NCBI GenBank assembly: GCA_030340625.1
Contig: JAOPHQ010004835.1
Location: forward strand, 60,001 to 124,000
DNA length: 64,000 nt
Source: Merluccius polli
Lineage: Eukaryota; Chordata; Actinopteri; Gadiformes; Merlucciidae
Reading direction: 5' to 3'
Part shown: positions 57,424 to 64,000 of the stretch, one piece after another
Position numbering within the stretch: position 1 is the stretch's first letter
How the letters are laid out: each line of letters begins with the position of its first letter
Program-made: the position numbers and the translations under genes
Notes under the pieces: model-generated
Databases searched by the model: none
What the model was told of the DNA's origin: nothing
What the model saw: only the letters and a program-made list of their open reading frames with translations

Positions 57424-59470
57424 AGAGCAACTGCCCTGCGAAACCCCTGCAGACGACTTCAACTGGAAGGTTCCAGGCTTTCCATCCATTCTGTTGGAAG
57501 ATGAGGGCCTGATATCTCTTTCGCTTGCGCTCATGTGCCTCCTCCATCCTCTCTTCCCAGGGTACTGTAAGCTTGATAAGAACCACCTGCTTGGTACCTT
57601 TTGACCAGAGGACAATATCGGCTCTTAGGCTAGTGTGGGTTATCTCCTCTGGGAATTTGAGCTGCTTCCTAAGGTCTGCCCACATCTCCCAGTCATTTGC
57701 TGTGGCCAGGCTTTGCTCCTCGTCTCTGCTGCTGCACTCTCCCCTGCCTTGAGAAAGTGGATGAAGCGAGGTCCCTTATAAAGTTGTTTTCGCTTCTTTC
57801 TTGCCTGCTCCACACCAGCAGCCAACTGTGTCAGGATCTTGTCGTGTCGCCACCATAATTTTTTTTTCCCGCCAGACTTGACCAACACAAGGAGAGAACA
57901 TGCTCAAGGTTGGCTTGCCTTCCGCAGAGCGTGCAGCTGGGGCTGTCTCTCAACCCCCATGTGTGGAGGGTTGATGGAGTAGGCAGGACATCATACCCGG
58001 AACACAGCAGAAACTTGATCCGGTATCCTTCCATGCTCCAGATGTTTTGCCAGGTCAGTGCCCTTTCTCGCACAACCTCCCACCTTGTCCAGCTGCCCTG
58101 CTTGTTGATGGCTACAGCCTTGACACGTCGCCTTCCTCCTCTGCCTTGTGGACCTCCCGCTGCATCATGCCACGCCTCTCCTTTGGGTTGGCCTTGACCC
58201 AGCTTACCCTGGTGGCGCAACCCAGGCCTAACCTGCCCTGGGCTACTAACCCGACAATGTCGGCATGCTGCAGGTGATCATCCACCTCCCTCAGTGCTCT
58301 GCTGGCTGACCACTTGCGACCTGTTCTAACCTCAATGTCTGCCTGGCATACTCTTGCATCTTGGCCTGAGATGTTTTTGTTGCCTTGTACTGTTTGACCA
58401 CGGATGTTACAGGCAGCTGCAGCTTGCTGCCTGTGCTGTACAGGCCAATGGAGCAAAAGCTTTTCGGGACGCCCAGCCATCTCCTCAAGTAGATGTTCAT
58501 CTTCCTCTCGAGCCCCTCAACAGTGAAGATGTGTACCTCGTAAATTAGCAATGGCCAGTGCAGTCTGGGAAGTACCCCATGTTGTTATGCCCAGGCCTTA
58601 TACTTACCATGTAGGCCGCTCTTCTCCAGAGATGTCATCCAGGTTTCAGCTTGAATGAGCATCTCCTCTCCTTGTCGTTGAGGTCCGCCATGTACCACTT
58701 ACCCAAGATCTTTACCGGTTTCTCTTGGACCGTTAGGATGATGTCCTCTCTGATCTTAAAGCGAAACTGATCCTGGACACACCCCCTCCTCAGTACCAGG
58801 CTTCTGGACTTTGCAGGTTTGAAATCCATCCTTGCCCAATCGATGAGCTTGACCAAGTCCTCCAAAATCCATCTCCCTTCAGGTACTGATTTGGCTGTGA
58901 TGGTGAGGTTGTCCATGAATGGGTGCCTGTTGGATAAACTTCTCTGCCGTTTTGACTTTAAGGTTCCGAGATTGTGCACCCAGCGACAATACCCACCACC
59001 AGTCTCTGCCAGTCAGTGGTGAAGTTCCCGCAGGTGAAACGCACATTGAACTTGTCGAAATAGCACTGCAAGAGCTTCTGGATTGCTCAGGGACATGGTA
59101 GGTCTTCATTGTCATTTCCACTAGCTTGTACGGTAGGCATTGGTTAGGTCGAGCCACAATACTGTCAGGTCGCCATGGTTCCTCTTCACATCCTCAATGA
59201 TCTTAGAGATTATACTGGTGTGCTCAACATAGCCAGGTACCCCCAGTACTTCACCCTTCTGAACTGAAGTGTCCATATAGTCGTTGTCCAACATGAATGT
59301 GGTTAGCCTCCTTGCCAGAATCCCAAAGAAGATTTTGCCTTCCACATTGAGGAGTAAGATGGTACGGAATTGTTTGATCTCTGTGGAGTTTTCTTCCTTC
59401 AGGATAAAGCATCCCTCAGCAACCAACCAAACATCAGTAAGGAAGTTCTTCGTCCATGCCACCCTCAGTA
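57371..59470 (-). pseudogene. Dead non-LTR retrotransposon reverse transcriptase, FMDN in place of FMDD
   Basis: Minus-strand frames in order: LLNVEGKIFFGILARRLTTF and LWLDLTNAYRT (about 59390-59125), NQCLPYKLVE and YHVPEQSRS, then HPFMDNLTI (about 58930-58900), ARMDFKPAKSRSLVLRRG, RRWLGVPKSF, then WGLRDSPSCTLCGRQANLEH (a Cys/His-type segment near 57930) and ADIVLWSKGTKQVVLIKLTV. The catalytic FMDD is changed to FMDN, and frames shift several times. The order resembles RTs with a C-terminal CCHC-like motif. I recall the family from fish and amphibian repeats but cannot assign its clade. Confidence 0.7.
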
Positions 59471-60114
59471 GCTTCCAAAGTCGTCTTCTGAGCCTTTTGC
59501 AATACTTCAGTCAGGACCACTTTTGTCAAAATATCTTTTATTCTAAAGCAGAATATTACATTTGGCGGTATGGCTCTGTTCTGGGCCTCCTTGTCCTTCC
59601 GCGTGCCTACGTGGAAAACCTTAAGGCAGGGAGAGCACACCTCCCTGCCCTTCCATGTGCATACATGGAAAAGTTTAAGACAAGGAGAGCGGCAGCAGAG
59701 ACCCCCCAGGGTACAGAACAGAGCAAGCATCAATGACAATCAGAAAATGACATTGATTAATTAGATACAACATAAAAGGAGGAGCTGGGGAGGAGGTGGG
59801 TTGCAAAAAGCTAGCAGAGGAAGCAGCGAAGATAGGCAGGCTGAAGCAGCTTAAATAAGGCGCCAAGAATGATATTTGCCAATGGGTGCTTGAGGGGGAG
59901 TCAGCTGAGCTGTCAGCTGACTGTGTATGGTATCCAATAGGAAGCTAGGGGAATCAGCTGATGTATGTTTATAAAAAAAAAAATATTTTTTGAAGCGCTT
60001 CTGAATACTCGAAGACATTTACATTAAAAATATAAAAGCGGCAAAAACAACTGACTATGATTATGACTAGCTGTGATCATATGATCTGTACTGAGGCTGA
60101 GCCTGACTTTGTGG
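59471..60114. other. Non-coding region, nothing identified
   Basis: Contains two imperfect copies of a TACGTGGAAAA...TTAAG block near 59607-59680. No gene was recognised. Confidence 0.4.
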
Positions 60115-60373
60115 CAGTGGCGCCGGAATGATATTAGTGGTGGGGGGTTCAAATGCGCGTTCGTGTGTCGAACAGCGCGTGACACCTCATCAGCCTATGA
60201 TAAATCAATCAGTCCGTTTCCCGGGTCTGTTTCGCGCGCCTAATTAATAGCCTACATGTGCACCTGACCTGTGGGCATTCCAGGCAGCCAGGCTTAAACT
60301 TGCAGTTATAGGCCGCGCTTGTCTATTTTCTGGACGGCAGCAGGCTAACAGTTATTTTACAGAAATTTTGGAA

Positions 60374-60439
60374 TGGGAGCCAGCAGCGTGGGCATTGAAG
60401 AAGCGTCGAGAAAGTCGACTCCTCAAGAATTAACAAGGT
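60374..60439 (+). other. Candidate small coding exon opposite the hAT transposase
   Basis: A plus-strand ATG opens a 22-residue frame, MGASSVGIEEASRKSTPQEL plus TR, that ends exactly at AACAAG|GTAACT, a fair splice donor. GC-rich codon use contrasts with the AT-rich surroundings. No continuation exon was recognised in the window, and no protein with this start was identified. It could be a captured host first exon or chance. Confidence 0.25.
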
Positions 60440-60799
60440 AACTATTTCTAACACAGTTTGTTTGTAAAAATGTTTCCTCAGAGCAGAGGCAGGCTAGACT
60501 ATGCCACATTGTAGCCAAATTGTTTGCCATTACAGTTTAACTGATTAGGAGTGAGCGAAAGTGAATAAATGAACCGCATCATGTTATCAGAAGAATTTAT
60601 TGTAAAACATACAATAGTGTAAGGCTAAAACGAGCCAACAGTCAGTCACCGACTGATTTTTATTATTTGTAGGCTATTCGACTTAACAGGTAAAAGAAAA
60701 AAATATTTGGGTCAAAATAATGGAGTAGCCTTCGCCTACTCAAAAAGTAGCCTAGCACTTCTGTAGCCTAACTGATTAACATTCTATATTCCATCCTCC

Positions 60800-63169
60800 T
60801 CAGATTTTCCCGAAGTACAGCTCCCTTCGCTTGCTGGCAAAGCAAAACCTCCGGAGCTCTTTTTCGAGGTCAAGGGCGTCAGTGAACTCCTTGTGGATGT
60901 GGAGGAAGAGAAGGTTGTTCAGGCGTTTCTCTGTCATTGTGGACCGTAGACTGGTTTTCAGGCAACGGAGGGTGGAGAAGCTGCGCTCCGCAGTAGCATT
61001 GGACATGGGTACAGTTAAGTACAAACGAAGAAGCCGATCGACTTCACTGAAGAGGGACTGTGTGTGTTCTCCCTGTGCTGCCAGCAGGTCCGCAATTGTG
61101 GACACTTTGGTCACTCGACTGATGGGTCGATTGTTGTGTGTCTGCAACAGCACTGGGAACAGCGACAGCTGGGTGGACAGCCGCTCCATGTCCACGTCAC
61201 CGGTGTACATGTCCACTACGTTTTGGGGAATACTGATGCTACTCAGACCAGGGGGATTGTTTATTGCACTGAGGAGTACCTGTTCCACGCTCTTCAGCAG
61301 ATGGAGAGTAGGTTGGTTAAACCTGCGTGTCAGCTCCGAGGTCATCAGGTCAACAACCTCAAAGAACTGACTCCTGAGGTACTCTTCCGGATTTTCCCAG
61401 CGGTAAGGCTCCGGTCCATCATCATAACGGCGTGGAGGGCGCCGTCGCGGAGGCATAACAGGTGGCTGGACCAGGTCAGTGGCTTCTGCCATTCTTTTGG
61501 CCTCTTCATAGATGGCGTGGAAGGCCTCAGGGGTCCTTAGGTGAGTAAAATGCATTTTTAGCATCTCTACAGCCGAATGCATAACCTCAGCGGAGACATC
61601 TTTGGCCTGGAGCACCCTCGCAACCTCCTCCGCTGACGAAAAAAGCTTAAGGGACACTTTCAAACCCAAGAACACGTCAAATTGTGCCATGAGTGACTGT
61701 ATTCCTGGTGCCTTTTTGCACGTCACTGTGTTTCCCCCTTGTGCAATTATCTCGTCCATCGTGTCATATACCACATCATAATTTTCTAGGAGAGCCTTGA
61801 TGGAGCTAGTTCTAGCTGTCCAGCGAGTGGGGCAGAGGGGTTTTAAATTACGCGTGACAGAGGCATTAGAGGCAGAAGCTTGAATCTGGGCAAAGATGGC
61901 CAAACGCTTTGGCGAACCATTGATTGATTTGTGTATGTCTCCAATTAAACTGAAGGCGGCACGTATAAACTTCGTAGTGGAGCCAGCCTCTTGCAGTATT
62001 AGGTTTAGGCTATGGTTGGCACAATGTATGGACACTGCTTTCGGGTTCAGGTCTTTAATCCTCTTCGCCACACCTGACATTTGTCCCTGCAGGACAGACG
62101 CGCCATCGTAAGTCTGCCCCCTCATGTTAGAGATATCAAGGCCACATCTAACTAAGATGTCCCTGATGGTCTTTGTAATCGATTCCGCGTCAGTTATAGG
62201 ACAGTCATACATGCCTATAAAATCTTCATGGACAGTGTAATCAGATGCGACCCAGCGCACAGAGAGAGAGAGCTGTTCATGGCCAGCGTAGTCGCGTGTC
62301 TCATCTGCAGTGATCACGTAATGTTGAGCATTTTCTTTCATTTTACCCAGCAGTGTGGTGAGGGCCTCTTGGTATATCTCAAAAATTAATTCATTAACTA
62401 TGTCGTGGAAAGAGTATTTTCCTGTGTGCATAAATAATTTCAGCTCAGGGCTTTTCTCTGCTCGGAATTCCACTACCTGTTGAAAATTGCTTTCCTTGTC
62501 GGTGTGCCCCCTAATTGGCAGTCCCTGTCGGGCAATGAGCTTTAGGCAGCGCAGCTGTTCCAGTATCCCCTCTACCCGCTTTTGTTGTTCGATGCACTCT
62601 TGTCTGACAAGTTGGACATTCACAGGAGTTTGATTTAAGTAAGCGCACTTTTTCTGTATGCTCTCTCTGTGAACGTGCATGCTTTCATGCCTGTCTAGTA
62701 GCCCTGGACACTTTTTCCAATTGTTGTTGCCTGAGACGAAGCTATCCTCGCCGCACTTCGAGAACGTCACTAGCTTTTTCACAGAGGCAAATCTACAAAC
62801 TTCGCAAAAGGCCAGTTTAGTGGTTTTGCAAAGAATCAACCATTCTCGGTTTTTATACCACTCTGCATTAAAGTATCTCTCTCTTTGGCTAAAAAACCTA
62901 GCAGTGTCCCTCTTGTCAATCACTAGCTGCTCCGCTTTACCGGTGTCTATGTCCCGACAGCAAGCCTCCAAGCAGTTAGCCACGCCAAGGTCAGTAGCCG
63001 CCGGTTCAGCGGCGCTGGCTGTTTCGTTTCCGAGGACAGGTGGCTCTTCTAGAAACGTTGATGTTGAAGCACCAGGGTCCGGAGCTTGTGTAGCACTAAA
63101 GAAGTTAAGTTTTGTTTGATTGTATTTGTTTTTTTTTTGCATTGGTTCAAGTTCTTTTGAGTTTGACAT
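60800..63169 (-). CDS. hAT-family transposase with TTF-type zinc finger (789 residues, intact)
   Basis: A single uninterrupted frame starts MSNSKELEPMQKKNKYNQTK at 63169. The N-terminal part has a zinc-finger-like region with CEVC...W.KCPGLLDRHESMHVHRE spacing (about residues 120-170). The RNase H-like core has ITADETRDYAGHEQL and GQTYDGASVLQGQMSG. CPTRWTARTSSIKALLENYD follows. The C-terminus has the hAT dimerisation block VPMSNATAERSFSTLRCLKT and LFLHIHKEF. hAT transposases cut and paste DNA with 8-bp target duplications. The intact reading frame suggests recent activity or a domesticated gene of the ZMYM1-like kind. It is in a region with a CAGTGGCG-type end on its left side only. Confidence 0.9.
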   Translation of the reverse strand: MSNSKELEPMQKKNKYNQTKLNFFSATQAPDPGASTSTFLEEPPVLGNETASAAEPAATDLGVANCLEACCRDIDTGKAEQLVIDKRDTARFFSQRERYFNAEWYKNREWLILCKTTKLAFCEVCRFASVKKLVTFSKCGEDSFVSGNNNWKKCPGLLDRHESMHVHRESIQKKCAYLNQTPVNVQLVRQECIEQQKRVEGILEQLRCLKLIARQGLPIRGHTDKESNFQQVVEFRAEKSPELKLFMHTGKYSFHDIVNELIFEIYQEALTTLLGKMKENAQHYVITADETRDYAGHEQLSLSVRWVASDYTVHEDFIGMYDCPITDAESITKTIRDILVRCGLDISNMRGQTYDGASVLQGQMSGVAKRIKDLNPKAVSIHCANHSLNLILQEAGSTTKFIRAAFSLIGDIHKSINGSPKRLAIFAQIQASASNASVTRNLKPLCPTRWTARTSSIKALLENYDVVYDTMDEIIAQGGNTVTCKKAPGIQSLMAQFDVFLGLKVSLKLFSSAEEVARVLQAKDVSAEVMHSAVEMLKMHFTHLRTPEAFHAIYEEAKRMAEATDLVQPPVMPPRRRPPRRYDDGPEPYRWENPEEYLRSQFFEVVDLMTSELTRRFNQPTLHLLKSVEQVLLSAINNPPGLSSISIPQNVVDMYTGDVDMERLSTQLSLFPVLLQTHNNRPISRVTKVSTIADLLAAQGEHTQSLFSEVDRLLRLYLTVPMSNATAERSFSTLRCLKTSLRSTMTEKRLNNLLFLHIHKEFTDALDLEKELRRFCFASKRRELYFGKI

Positions 63170-64000
63170 CTTTGCATCTAGGCTTGTTAGCTCTTGCTAT
63201 GTTCTTTTAGCATAATGGTTCAAAAGACCTGCTGTAACAATGTAACATTTGACTGCATTGTGCAATTTTATTGGTTGATATGTGTTTTGTGTACAGCGTG
63301 ATGATGACTGACTGTAATATTTCATTTAATTGGATTAAAGATTTAAATGGTCCTCCTGTTTCATGTGTTTCCTTTGTAAGATAGTCTAGCCTAGCTGATT
63401 TCTGCAGAAATAGTAGCCTAAAGCCTACAATGAACATGTATGCAAAGAAAATATTATGAATATTGTATAAGTATTTAGACTAGCTGAAGCTGCAGGCTTG
63501 GTATTGAAAAAAGAAAAGTGATGAAGACGATGAGGACGACGGGCGGTGACGGTGACAAACATGCAGGAGGTGAGATTTTGGGTCTGACTGAGATGATCAG
63601 TGTGATAGGCTATTTTGATGACGAGAGGGAATTCCCTGACCTAAGTGAGAATGTTTTGACCAATGAATGATTCTAGAACAGAGGATTTGACTAGCCTACG
63701 TAATCATCGGGGAAACCATTAAAGTATAGCGTTCTATATCTATGGGGGAAACCCCTCTTGCATTAGGACGGTGGCTTCAAAAATGTTTGGTGTCGTTCTC
63801 GGGCGTAGCATAGCCTACCGACACAAACTTATGTCACTTCTTTTAGTCAATTACAATTAGTCTCCGCAAACTAAAGGGAGGTTGGACTGGTGAAAGATCA
63901 ACCTATTCTTGATGCTTATACTGTCTCAGTCCGTAGGTAGGCTACTAAAACCTAGAGAAAGCATCAGACGATTAGTAGACAAGCTGCTCCTTAAAATGTA
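63170..64000. other. Upstream region of the hAT transposase, no gene seen
   Basis: AT-rich DNA with a GATGAAGACGATGAGGACGAC run near 63521. No hAT right end (such as CGCCACTG) was found. Confidence 0.4.

Larger units (their letters stand above)
60115..64000. mobile_element. hAT element (left end visible, right end not found)
   Basis: A CAGTGGCGCCGGAATG sequence, typical of a hAT end, starts at about 60120 and precedes an intact transposase on the minus strand. The matching right end was not seen up to the end of the window, so the element may extend past 64000 or have lost that end. The upper limit given is only the window limit. Confidence 0.45.

Noticed and set aside
1..64000. CRISPR arrays, operons, prokaryotic promoters or ribosome binding sites
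   Set aside because: The sequence is vertebrate nuclear DNA. Regular repeats seen are microsatellites, minisatellites or transposon parts.
1..64000. tRNA, rRNA or snRNA genes
   Set aside because: None was recognised by eye. The only tRNA-related signal is the 18-base primer site at 30593-30610. A covariance-model scan would be needed to exclude them fully.

Overview
The window is vertebrate nuclear DNA, most likely from a ray-finned fish. The reasons are intron-containing genes with GT-AG splice sites, vertebrate genes (an H2A.Z.2 histone and Pur-beta), very abundant long CA/GT, GA and poly-G/C runs, and a dense mix of fish-type transposons: hAT, PIF/Harbinger-like, TTAA-target MITEs, L1- and L2-like LINEs, Ty3/gypsy, and an LTR element with a tRNA-Trp primer site. 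The species cannot be read from the sequence.

Left part (about 1-15 kb) is the host-gene part. A two-exon heparan sulfate 3-O-sulfotransferase of the HS3ST1 type lies at 5107-6452 (+). A five-exon H2A.Z.2 gene (9070-10933, -), whose first coding exon is only the ATG, stands head-to-head with a single-exon purb gene (11629-12612, +). About 0.7 kb of CpG- and CCAAT-containing promoter DNA lies between their start codons. At 18098-20083 (-) a three-exon gene encodes a 150-residue leaderless protein that looks like a beta-trefoil cytokine of the IL-1 superfamily. A possible non-coding first exon with a TATA-like box lies 3 kb upstream, near 23.2-23.34 kb.

The middle and right (about 20-64 kb) are mostly transposable elements nested inside one another, and many boundaries can be fixed by target-site duplications. 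The clearest nest is a hAT element (29699-35837, 8-bp duplication) that holds an LTR retroelement (29985-35738). The two 606-bp LTRs differ at one position. That retroelement in turn holds a Harbinger-like element (32797-34243), a 533-bp element with a 9-bp duplication, and a common interspersed repeat, and no pol or env was recognised in it. Next to it an L1-like LINE carrying only ORF2 sits between perfect 14-bp duplications (35876-40304). An L2/CR1-like LINE (about 41.1-45.6 kb, -) is split by a hAT element (42868-45233) that carries another LINE of the same type in the opposite orientation. Further right are a TIR element whose candidate exon is split by a hAT (45828-49251), a second copy of a TTAA element (49475-50321), another hAT (50973-52187), a decayed Ty3/gypsy element with a recognisable protease DTGS motif, a decayed non-LTR retrotransposon whose catalytic motif reads FMDN, and an intact 789-codon hAT transposase (60800-63169, -).

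Only the left 20-24 kb seems to hold ordinary host genes; the rest records repeated transposition. Short poly-C modules with a shared spacer (GTTGACAATCGCGC or GTCGGTCGTAGGTCC) recur inside several unrelated transposons and are the most unusual signal seen.
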